This document shows, piece after piece, positions 57,774 to 64,000 of a stretch of DNA of 64,000 nt. The DNA is from Pseudoflavonifractor sp. An85 (lineage in GTDB: Bacteria > Bacillota > Clostridia > Oscillospirales > Oscillospiraceae): assembly GCF_002161235.1 (NCBI RefSeq), contig NZ_NFHE01000011.1:1-64000 (forward strand), read 5' to 3'. A program made the position numbers and the translations under genes. Within the stretch, counting starts at the first letter, position 1; the number at the start of each line of letters is the position of its first letter. The notes below the pieces were generated by a model. The model had not been told where the DNA came from and did no database searches. It saw nothing but the letters and a program-made list of their open reading frames with translations.

Positions 57774-58078
57774 CACGGGGATTTTCTCTTTGATTTCTAT
57801 CACCTCCTTTTGGACGGTCAAAACACACTCTTCTATTTATCCGTACATTTTGACAGCAAAATGACGCCCCCTTTTGAAAATAAATTTGAGATAGCTCAAA
57901 ATCCCTCTCATATATCCGTATATTTTCGAGGGAATTATTGCGTGGACAAACACAAAAATACCCTTCTAATAGTCATTTCATTTTGAGGGGATTTTTACGG
58001 GGGGTTCAGCAGAAAAATTTAAAAATACCTCTCTATTAGTCGTGACATTTTTAAGGGTGTTTTTATAGGTGTTTTCGC
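57774..58078. other. AT-rich stretch with four degenerate repeats
   Basis: No gene is seen. Four related units of about 30 bp are centred near 57843, 57918, 57975 and 58040. Each begins CCTCT/CCTTCT and ends ATTTTnAGGG-like, so the ends are inversely repeated. Two contain TATCCGTA, also found upstream of the ABC operon at 61751-61758. Each unit is flanked by A/T runs. Confidence 0.5.
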
Positions 58079-58116
58079 AAAAAAAATACCACCATGGCCG
58101 TTTCAAGCCATGATGG
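58079..58116 (-). terminator. Terminator of the ABC pair operon
   Basis: On the minus strand CCATCATGGC and GCCATGGTGG (58115-58106 and 58098-58089) form a stem, followed by TA and eight T residues. Confidence 0.85.
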
Positions 58117-58122
58117 CATTCC

Positions 58123-58158
58123 TCAGATTTCAAATTTATAGCCGACGCGGCAGATAAT
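58123..58158 (-). pseudogene. Remnant of a response-regulator C-terminus
   Basis: On the minus strand a short frame reads IICRVGYKFEI and then stops. RVGYKFEI is the usual last strand of OmpR-class regulators. Nothing upstream in that frame looks like a regulator because the ABC gene ends 23 bases before it. It appears to be the tail of a regulator removed by deletion or replaced by the ABC genes. Confidence 0.5.
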
Positions 58159-58180
58159 GAAACTGGAAGAAACAAAAATT

Positions 58181-59914
58181 CTACGCCAGTTTCCAGCTTT
58201 GGCTTTCCGTCTGTAGCTTCACCATTCGGGCATACAAGCCGTTTTGCTTTAACAATTTTTCCGGTGCGCCTTCTTCGGCCACGGTTCCTTCAGAAAGCAC
58301 CACGATTTTGTCTGCTCCGGCTACGGTGCGCATCCGGTGAGCAATCACCAGTACGGTCTTATCCGCGATTAGACGGGAGAGGGCAGTTTGAATCAAGGTT
58401 TCATTCTCCACATCCAGCGAAGCGGTGGCTTCATCCAACAGAATAATCGGCGCGTTTTTCAGGAAAGCTCGGGCAATGGAAATCCGCTGCCGTTCGCCGC
58501 CGGAAAGCTCGCAGCCATTTTCTCCAATGTTGGTATGCCAGCCATCCGGCAGCTTTTCGGCAAATTCGTCCACATTGGCAAGTTTTGCAGCGGCTAAAAC
58601 CTGTTCATCGGTTGCGTCCTTATTCCCAATTCGTATATTCTCCAGAATGGTATTGTCGAACAGGGTAACGTCCTGAAATACAATGGAGAACAGGGAAAGC
58701 AGCGTCTCCGGGTCAATTTTGGAAATATCCATGCCTCCCACGGTGATCTTTCCCCGGCTCACATCCCAAAATCTTGCAGCCAACCGGGAAACCGTTGTTT
58801 TGCCGCCGCCAGAGGGCCCTACCAAGGCCGTGACTTCGCCCTGTTTTGCGGTAAAGGAAACATCTTTCAATACGGTTTCTCCTGTGTTATAGGCAAAGCC
58901 TACATGGTAGAAGGTAATGTCATAGCCTTTGTTGGAAAGTCTGTTTTCTCCCTGCTGAATCGGATGATCGAGGATTTCATTCATGCGGGCGATATTAGTG
59001 CGGGTGCTGATAACCGCCGCCAGATTTTGCAACGCCCCTTGCAGCGGATCGTAGAGCCGTGAAACAACCAGCAGGAACAGGAAGAAGGTCAGCACATCGA
59101 GACTGCCTGCTATCAGCAGAACCGAGCCTGCCAGCGCAACGGTGGCAATTCCCAGCTTTAATATGAGTGAAGCGGATACCACAAAGGCCGCCAACCCAAA
59201 CTCATTGAGAATGGAACGATGTTCCACGGCGCGGATTTTCTTTTCCAAGCCTTTCAGATATTCTGCTTCGGCGTTGTTGGCTTTTAAGTCGCGCACAGTT
59301 TCAATGCACTCTTGAATCCCGTCGGCGCAGGCCATCTTTACATCCATCGCTTTCTGATTGAGCCGTTCCTGCACCTTTGCGGAGAAGCCTACAATAGCAA
59401 AGGCAACCGGCAACACCCACAGCGCCGCTAATGCCATGCGCCAGTCAAACGCCAAAAGGCTAATGGAAATTAAGACAGTGGAGATGATGGAGCCTGCCAG
59501 TTCCGGTATAAAGTGAGAAAAACTCTGCTCCAAAAAGGTGCAGTCGGCCATGATGGTGCTGGTGAGATCCGCCAAATCCTTTTTTCCAAAGAAGGACAAG
59601 GGAATTTTCCGCAGCCGTTCGGCCAGCGTAATCCTCCGCACTCCGCTTTCCGTATAGGTGGCAAAATAGGTGGCGTTGTACTGAAAGTAAGTGGTAAGCA
59701 AGATCAAGCCAATGCACACCACGCAGCCGATGATATAAAAGATAATTTTTTCACCGGGTACGCCGCCATTCATCAAATCGCCTACTAAAAAATACAAGAG
59801 GCCCACCGGGAACATAAAGGAAAGATTTTGAAGAACGCAGGCCAGACAGCCTTTCACCAAATCTTTCGCCCCCTGCTCGGAAAGGGCATATCGCTTTTGA
59901 AGCCTTTTAATCAC
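58181..59914 (-). CDS. ABC exporter-fold transporter subunit (IrtB/YbtQ-like)
   Basis: This 577-residue fused membrane-ATPase protein has six membrane helices (residues about 25-300) and a C-terminal ATPase with Walker A GPSGGGKTTVSR, signature ELSGGERQRISIARAF, Walker B IILLDEATASLD and H-loop VIAHRMRTV. It pairs with the upstream gene as a heterodimer. Such pairs resemble IrtAB and YbtPQ, which import metal-siderophores despite an exporter fold; drug export is the alternative. The GTG at 59914 follows AAAGGAGG, starting 2 bases after the partner's stop. The longer open frame to 60049 is within the partner gene. Confidence 0.82.
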   Translation of the reverse strand: MIKRLQKRYALSEQGAKDLVKGCLACVLQNLSFMFPVGLLYFLVGDLMNGGVPGEKIIFYIIGCVVCIGLILLTTYFQYNATYFATYTESGVRRITLAERLRKIPLSFFGKKDLADLTSTIMADCTFLEQSFSHFIPELAGSIISTVLISISLLAFDWRMALAALWVLPVAFAIVGFSAKVQERLNQKAMDVKMACADGIQECIETVRDLKANNAEAEYLKGLEKKIRAVEHRSILNEFGLAAFVVSASLILKLGIATVALAGSVLLIAGSLDVLTFFLFLLVVSRLYDPLQGALQNLAAVISTRTNIARMNEILDHPIQQGENRLSNKGYDITFYHVGFAYNTGETVLKDVSFTAKQGEVTALVGPSGGGKTTVSRLAARFWDVSRGKITVGGMDISKIDPETLLSLFSIVFQDVTLFDNTILENIRIGNKDATDEQVLAAAKLANVDEFAEKLPDGWHTNIGENGCELSGGERQRISIARAFLKNAPIILLDEATASLDVENETLIQTALSRLIADKTVLVIAHRMRTVAGADKIVVLSEGTVAEEGAPEKLLKQNGLYARMVKLQTESQSWKLA

Positions 59915-59915
59915 T

Positions 59916-61688
59916 TTATTGTACCTCCTTTGCAACTTTCCATTGAACAGAAGTTTGATAGTCCTGCCACATGTGGCTGAAAACGCCGCCTTTTTCCAGC
60001 AGCTCCCGGCTCTTGCCGCTCTCTGTGATCTGCCCGTCCTCAATGACATAGATTTGGTCTACGCCAGCTACGGTAGAGAGACGATGGGCGATCATAATCA
60101 CCGTTTTCCCCTGTGACAGCTTGGAAAAGGCTGCCTGTACGCGAGATTCATTATCCGGGTCGGCAAAGGCGGTGGCCTCGTCTAAAATTACGACAGGCGC
60201 ATTTTTCAACATCACGCGGGCGATGGCAATCCGCTGTTGTTCGCCACCGGAAAGGTACACACCTTTTGTCCCGATCACGGTGTCTGCGCCTTGGGGCAGC
60301 TTTTCCAGAATATCGTCACACTGGGCATTGTGGAGGGCAGCCATGATTTCTTCGCGGGTAGCATCCGGTTTGCCCATACGCACATTTTCCAAAATCGAGG
60401 CTTTGATTAGGCGGCTATTCTGGAATACAAAAGAAACTGTATTCATTAGTTCCTCTTTGGCGATGTGCTTCACATCCACGCCGCCAATTTTCACCTGCCC
60501 GTCTTGCGGGTCAAAGAACCGGCAGATCAGATTGGCAAGCGTGGTCTTGCCACCGCCGGAAGGTCCCACAAAGGCCACCGTCTGCCCTGCGGGAATGGAA
60601 AGGGAAATATCCTTGATGACCTCGTTTTTTCCATCATAACTGAAATGAACATGGTTAAGCTGTACCGAAGCGCCGTTTGGGTGTTCCGGCTGTGCTGCTT
60701 CTGCAAGAGGGTTCAAATTCAATACGCTGTCGATTCTATGCAGGGCATCGTCTACGATCATGGCATTTTCGCTCTGAAACATGATACGGGTAAGGGTGAC
60801 GGAGATGATGGGCGTGATGATGATGTAGAACATTAAATCCAGCAGGAAATCCTTGGTAACGCCGCCTTGGGTAAAAATCAGCGCACCGGCAATCAGCGCG
60901 GCAAAGACGCCGTTGATGGCTGCCGTATAGAACATCATGGGTGCTCGGAGCTGCTTGGTATAGGCAATCACCCACACTTTATACCGATCGATGGAATCCT
61001 TGAATTTTTTGAAGGAGAATATGGTCTGACCGAAGGTTTTTACAACGGGAATCCCCCGTACATACTCTACCGCTTCATTGGACATATCATCGAGAGCGTT
61101 TTGGTATTCTTTCATTTTTTCCTGCATTTTCTTTCCGGTCATCGTCATCATAATCAGAAAGCCCAGCACTACCGGCACAAGGCTCAAAAGTCCCAGCCGC
61201 CAGTCGAACACCAGTAGCAGAACCAAAAGGCCGCATGGCGTCGCAATGGCATTGGCACGGTCGGGAAGCTGATGCGCCAGATAGGTTTCGGTGGCGGCGC
61301 TGGATTCATTGACGATCTTGCGCAGCCTGCCGCTGCCGAATTGCTCTGCAAACCCCAGCGGCAGCTTTACAATATGCTCCATCGTTTGTAGGCGCAGGTT
61401 GGTGGCAATGCGGAACGCCCCTTTGTGGGAACACATCAGAGCGCCTATGTAGACCAACACCGCGATCACTGCGAACAGCACCGCCATCCAGCCGTTACGG
61501 GTCAGGTTTTGCGCATGGCTGAAATCCGGCGCAACTGCCAACACTTCCTGCATGACCTTCCAGATATAGTAGAAAGGCACTAACGCTATGAGGGCGCTGA
61601 TGGCCGAAAGCACCCAGGAAGCGTAAGTCAGGTATTTGTGGTTGCCTGCAATCTGTAGCAGGCGTGACAGATTGGATTGTTTTTTCAA
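59916..61688 (-). CDS. ABC exporter-fold transporter subunit (IrtA/YbtP-like)
   Basis: This partner of the downstream ABC protein has 590 residues: six membrane helices, then an ATPase with Walker A GPSGGGKTTLAN, signature LSGGEQQRIAIARVM, and Walker B VVILDEATAFADPDNE. The membrane-domain segment KIVNESSAATETYLAHQLPD and the AFADPDNE variant after Walker B are wording I associate with the IrtA/YbtP group rather than with classical multidrug pumps; this is an inference from memory of the families. The start is TTG at 61688, with AAAAGGAGG 8 bases upstream. A hyphenated palindrome precedes the operon. Confidence 0.8.
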   Translation of the reverse strand: MKKQSNLSRLLQIAGNHKYLTYASWVLSAISALIALVPFYYIWKVMQEVLAVAPDFSHAQNLTRNGWMAVLFAVIAVLVYIGALMCSHKGAFRIATNLRLQTMEHIVKLPLGFAEQFGSGRLRKIVNESSAATETYLAHQLPDRANAIATPCGLLVLLLVFDWRLGLLSLVPVVLGFLIMMTMTGKKMQEKMKEYQNALDDMSNEAVEYVRGIPVVKTFGQTIFSFKKFKDSIDRYKVWVIAYTKQLRAPMMFYTAAINGVFAALIAGALIFTQGGVTKDFLLDLMFYIIITPIISVTLTRIMFQSENAMIVDDALHRIDSVLNLNPLAEAAQPEHPNGASVQLNHVHFSYDGKNEVIKDISLSIPAGQTVAFVGPSGGGKTTLANLICRFFDPQDGQVKIGGVDVKHIAKEELMNTVSFVFQNSRLIKASILENVRMGKPDATREEIMAALHNAQCDDILEKLPQGADTVIGTKGVYLSGGEQQRIAIARVMLKNAPVVILDEATAFADPDNESRVQAAFSKLSQGKTVIMIAHRLSTVAGVDQIYVIEDGQITESGKSRELLEKGGVFSHMWQDYQTSVQWKVAKEVQ

Positions 61689-61746
61689 AGAAGATTCCTC
61701 CTTTTCTTTATTTCATCTATGATAAAGAGAACACAAGCGCGTCCTT

Positions 61747-61779
61747 CTTATATCCGTATAAGTTAGTTATCGCTAACCT
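61747..61779 (-). promoter_or_regulatory. Two adjoining palindromes upstream of the ABC pair
   Basis: CTTATATCCGTATAAG (61747-61762) is a palindrome with 6-bp arms. It is directly joined to AGTTAG-N6-CTAACCT (61761-61779). The second has half-sites resembling the TTAGGTTAG/CTAACCTAA arms of DtxR/IdeR iron boxes, but with wider spacing. A DtxR-family gene lies in the same cluster. Confidence 0.5.
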
Positions 61780-61800
61780 ATGAGCAAAAATTACAGGGCA

Positions 61801-62415
61801 TTACTGCCCCATAATTTTCATCCATCCGGCTGTATAGAAAGCCCGCATTTCCTTCACATAATTTTCTGCGTTTTGAAGCGGCATCTCGTGAATCACCAAT
61901 TCAAAAAAGGTGTGGAACATGCCGGTAATCAGGATATGCTCCAGCGCGGGGTCAATCTGGGGAGAAGGCCGCCCAAGCTCCTGCAAGACTTCTTGATAGG
62001 CATGGGTTGCCGCTGCCTCAATTTCCACCATTTCATCAATAAGGCCGGAAAATTTTGTCCCTTCCGAGCAGCAGAGGATGAGCTTACATTCCTCAAGATG
62101 TTCATAAGCGTAGTGGAGCATATCAAACATGCAAGCGCCGGAAATGTCTCCCATAACCTCCGGCTGCTGCTCGTGGGGGAGATCGGCAAATTCCTTCTGC
62201 GCTTTTTGAAAACAGCCAAGCAGGTACGCATAATGCTCGCCTACCAAAGCCTCGAACAATTCTTCTTTGCTTTTGTAATAGCCATAAAAGGCTCCGGTAG
62301 TCATTCCCACGGATTTCACAATATTCCGCAAGGAAGCGTCTTTGTACCCTTTTTCTAAAAACTCTGCTTTTGCGGCCTGGTGGATACGTTCTAAGGTTGT
62401 CAGATTGCCGTCTAT
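61801..62415 (-). CDS. TetR-family repressor with apparent AUA start
   Basis: This regulator has about 204 residues: an N-terminal helix-turn-helix (LRNIVKSVGMTTGAFYGYYKSKEELFEAL) and a helical ligand domain. The frame has no ATG, GTG or TTG between an in-frame stop (near 62440) and the TTG at 62331, which lies inside the DNA-binding domain. A strong AAGGAGG (62430-62424) is followed 8 bases later by ATA (62415), giving IDGNLTTLERIHQAAKAEFLEKGYKDAS, the missing first helix. I therefore annotate from the ATA. It is probably the local repressor of the ABC pair or of itself. Confidence 0.75.
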   Translation of the reverse strand: MDGNLTTLERIHQAAKAEFLEKGYKDASLRNIVKSVGMTTGAFYGYYKSKEELFEALVGEHYAYLLGCFQKAQKEFADLPHEQQPEVMGDISGACMFDMLHYAYEHLEECKLILCCSEGTKFSGLIDEMVEIEAAATHAYQEVLQELGRPSPQIDPALEHILITGMFHTFFELVIHEMPLQNAENYVKEMRAFYTAGWMKIMGQ

Positions 62416-62429
62416 TTTCTTCGCCTCCT

Positions 62430-62457
62430 TATAACGCTGTTATATATCACTGTTATA
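62430..62457 (-). promoter_or_regulatory. Tandem TetR-type operators in the tetR leader
   Basis: ATAACGCTGTTATA (62431-62444) and ATATCACTGTTATA (62444-62457) are near-identical direct copies, 13 bp apart, each itself nearly palindromic. They lie from the -10 element to the ribosome site, ideal for autorepression. Confidence 0.7.
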
Positions 62458-62485
62458 TTCTATCTCGAGAGGCGGGTTCTGTCAA
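62457..62485 (-). promoter_or_regulatory. Promoter of tetR
   Basis: On the minus strand TTGACA (62485-62480) and TAGAAT (62462-62457) are spaced exactly 17 bases apart. Confidence 0.8.
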
Positions 62486-62531
62486 GAGGGGAAATTACCC
62501 ATAGAAGTATTTCAGACATTGGAGATAAAAC

Positions 62532-62565
62532 AAGGTGAGGCAGCGTTTATACACTTCCTCACCTT
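62532..62565 (-). terminator. Terminator of the receiverless regulator gene
   Basis: A 9-bp stem AAGGTGAGG/CCTCACCTT (62532-62540, 62557-62565) is followed on the minus strand by TGTTTTATC, directly after the stop codon. Confidence 0.7.
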
Positions 62566-62566
62566 T

Positions 62567-63061
62567 CTATTTTTCTTCAAATTTATAGCCGATACCGTAG
62601 ACGCTTTTTACATAGTCCGGCAGATCAGGGGAAACCCTCAATTTTCTCCGTAGATTGCTTACATGGTTATTTACCGCTTTCCGTGAATAGTAAGTATAAT
62701 CTTCTTTCCATACCAGATCCATAAGCATTTCATAGGTGAATACTCGTTTTGGATTTAAGATAAGCAAGGAGAAGATTTCAAATTCTTTGACTGTCAGAGG
62801 AATCACATTGCCTTGCACCATCACAAGGCGTTGCTCTAAACAGAAATATAAATCACCTTCCCGGATTTCTGTTAATGGCTGATCCACCTGTAATGGAGTA
62901 AAATACTGGCCTCGAAAGTGCGTTGTATATGGAAGATCAGCCGGAATATCGCCAGCCTCATAGTCACGAACAAATTGAGCCAACTCCTTCTTTTGATTCG
63001 GGGAAAGCAGGGAAAGCAGTTTTTTGCCTATTTGTCTGCCAGAATCCTCTAAATCCAACAC
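62567..63061 (-). CDS. OmpR-type winged-helix regulator without receiver domain
   Basis: The C-terminal 100 residues of this 164-residue protein are an OmpR/PhoB DNA-binding domain: VIPLTVKEFEIFSLLILNPKRVFTYEMLMDLVW, SRKAVNNHVSNLRRKL, and VYGIGYKFEEK. The N-terminal 60 residues (GRQIGKKLLSLLSPNQKKELAQFVRDYEAG) are helical and contain none of the Asp/Lys receiver motifs. It cannot be controlled by phosphorylation of a receiver. The start is GTG at 63061 with only a weak ribosome site; no better start was seen. It follows the DtxR-like gene by 25 bases. Confidence 0.78.
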   Translation of the reverse strand: MLDLEDSGRQIGKKLLSLLSPNQKKELAQFVRDYEAGDIPADLPYTTHFRGQYFTPLQVDQPLTEIREGDLYFCLEQRLVMVQGNVIPLTVKEFEIFSLLILNPKRVFTYEMLMDLVWKEDYTYYSRKAVNNHVSNLRRKLRVSPDLPDYVKSVYGIGYKFEEK

Positions 63062-63086
63062 GGCTAATTTCCCATATCACCACCAC

Positions 63087-63452
63087 CTAACCGTCATCAA
63101 ATGCTTTCTTTAATTTTTGAAACGATTCTGAACTAACTGCGTGTTCAATGCCGCAAGCATCCTGCTCTGCGGTTTCGGGATCCACGCCAGCCAATATAAG
63201 TTGCTTTGTGAAAAACAGGTGCTTTTCGTAAATCTGTTCGGCAATCTGCAATCCTAGTTCCGTTAGGGAAAGTGTACCGTCAGCATTTTTAACAAGATGG
63301 CCGGATTTTATGAGTTCCTTGACTGCCCGGCTTACGGAAGGCTTTTTTACCCCCAACTGCTCTGCGACATCTACGCATCGAACATAACCGTGCTGCTGTT
63401 TTATCATTAAGATAGCCTCCAGATAATCCTCCATCGCTGGTGTCAAAGCCAT
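63087..63452 (-). CDS. Short DtxR/MntR-family metalloregulator with iron-type Cys ligand
   Basis: The 121-residue protein aligns with MntR from MEDYLEAI to GIEHAVS. Metal ligands Asp9, Glu12, His78, Glu103 and His104 are conserved. At the position where MntR has Glu99 there is Cys100 (DACGIEH), as in DtxR/IdeR (Cys102), which points to Fe(II) rather than Mn(II). It ends after the dimerisation helices, lacking the SH3-like domain of DtxR. The ATG at 63452 follows GGGAGGTG. Context with uptake genes supports control of metal import. Confidence 0.82.
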   Translation of the reverse strand: MALTPAMEDYLEAILMIKQQHGYVRCVDVAEQLGVKKPSVSRAVKELIKSGHLVKNADGTLSLTELGLQIAEQIYEKHLFFTKQLILAGVDPETAEQDACGIEHAVSSESFQKLKKAFDDG

Positions 63453-63494
63453 TGGCACACCTCCCTTCCAGAACATTCTTCGTGTTCACTACCG

Positions 63495-64000
63495 TTATTT
63501 CGCCTTTACATTGGCGATTTCAATGAACAACTGGTCGCTGCCAAAGCTGAACGAATCAATCTTGTCGCTGTTAAAGGCGGCATACTGATGCGCAGAGGTA
63601 AACGGAACCAGTACGGCTTGATCTGCCGCAAAGGTAAGCACCTCGCTATAGATTTCCTGCACACGGTCCAAATCAGCGGTGCTGTCCAGCTCTTTAATGG
63701 TGTCCGTGCCATTTTCCATAGTAAGGGCAACCTGCCACAAAATCGGGTCGGACATCATTTCCGGGTTCATATTCGTCATGGTGAGGAACGGGTCATAGTA
63801 ACCGCCGTAGGTTGTGTGGAGCGAGAAATCAAAATCGGTAGAAACCTGCGTAAACCACGTCATATTATCCGAACCGCGAGGCGTTACTTCAAACCCTACT
63901 TCACCCAATTCCTGAGCAATTACAAGCGCCGCATCGTCCATTGTTCCCTGATTGGTGATATAATCCAGCGTAACACTCAATTTTGCGCCATCTTTTTCGC
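63495..64000 (-). CDS. Opp/Nik-type solute-binding protein (C-terminal part)
   Basis: Only the last 168 or so residues lie in the window; the reading frame is open to the edge. The sequence (VTLDYITNQGTMDDAALVIAQELGEVGFEV, STDFDFSLHTTYGGYYDPF, VLVPFTSAHQYAAFNSDKID) is typical of the C-terminal lobe of SBP family 5, which bind peptides, nickel or metal-metallophore complexes. It is upstream of the DtxR-like gene on the same strand, and Opp-type permease genes probably follow beyond the window or lie upstream. A metallophore substrate is an inference from context. Confidence 0.82.
   Translation of the reverse strand, partial: EKDGAKLSVTLDYITNQGTMDDAALVIAQELGEVGFEVTPRGSDNMTWFTQVSTDFDFSLHTTYGGYYDPFLTMTNMNPEMMSDPILWQVALTMENGTDTIKELDSTADLDRVQEIYSEVLTFAADQAVLVPFTSAHQYAAFNSDKIDSFSFGSDQLFIEIANVKAK

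Noticed and set aside
57829-58058. Possible CRISPR array
   Set aside because: The repeats are degenerate, only four, irregularly spaced, with inverted ends and no cas genes.
57978-58175. 65-codon minus-strand frame near the ABC terminator
   Set aside because: It crosses the terminator and AT-rich repeats; only the short response-regulator tail in another frame looks meaningful.

Overview
The window looks like chromosome of a GC-rich, endospore-forming, anaerobic gut Firmicute (Clostridia, Oscillospiraceae/Flavonifractor-like). This is inferred from FtsX/BceS-type antibiotic-stress modules, a T-box leader, SpoIIR, a Spo0A-type DNA-binding protein, a FabK/FabT-type fatty acid operon, a V-type ATPase operon and Tn1549/Tn4451-style mobile DNA. 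No rRNA or taxon marker gene is present, so the placement is approximate.

Layout. 1-6.4 kb: pcrA (cut by the window edge) is divergent from comEC-holA-rnmV. 6.4-8.7 kb: an orphan contractile tail sheath gene and a GNAT acetyltransferase. 9.2-9.7 kb: a five-tRNA operon (Gly-Arg-His-Gln-Lys, minus strand) with a clear promoter and terminator. 9.8-11.5 kb: pyrB with a PyrI-like zinc tail, and a CmpB-type membrane protein. 11.5-17.8 kb: a complete phosphate regulon, pstSCAB-phoU-phoB-phoR, behind phased TTTACA boxes. 17.8-22.9 kb: a sensor kinase/response regulator pair and an FtsX-type ABC exporter, with four 11-bp-phased GTGAC/GTCAC elements between them. 23-26 kb: metNI, then a separate T-box-controlled metQ. 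26-30 kb: spoIIR, ispE, thrH, an aminotransferase and an Lrp regulator. 30.1-38.7 kb: nine-gene V/A-type ATPase operon. 38.8-41.6 kb: a receiverless Spo0A-C-like protein, a PTS IIC-like permease and a DUF4317 protein. 41.7-51.4 kb: a full fatty acid synthesis operon (acpP-accBCDA-fabHKDGFZ) ending with a FabT-like MarR regulator, with an AT-rich palindrome at the operon promoter. 51.4-54.7 kb: an unexplained block of hairpins, a long structured leader and a tandem-duplicated secreted GH20 enzyme.

54.7-64 kb is a lower-GC mobile element running off the right edge. It carries a large serine recombinase at its left end, a small TnpW-like protein, a RepA_N-domain protein, a Cys-rich protein, and cargo. 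The cargo is a pair of exporter-fold ABC proteins resembling the IrtAB/YbtPQ siderophore importers, a TetR regulator lacking any usual start codon, a receiverless OmpR-type regulator, a short DtxR/MntR-family regulator with the iron-type Cys ligand, and the end of an Opp/Nik-type solute-binding protein. Together these suggest a horizontally acquired iron/metallophore uptake module.

The most unusual items are the metal-uptake cargo with its repeated operator-like sites, the hairpin block at 51.4-51.6 kb, the orphan sheath gene, the ATCase-zinc tail fusion, the stand-alone Spo0A effector-like protein, and the hairpin sitting on the spoIIR start. All calls are by eye from sequence; no searches were run.
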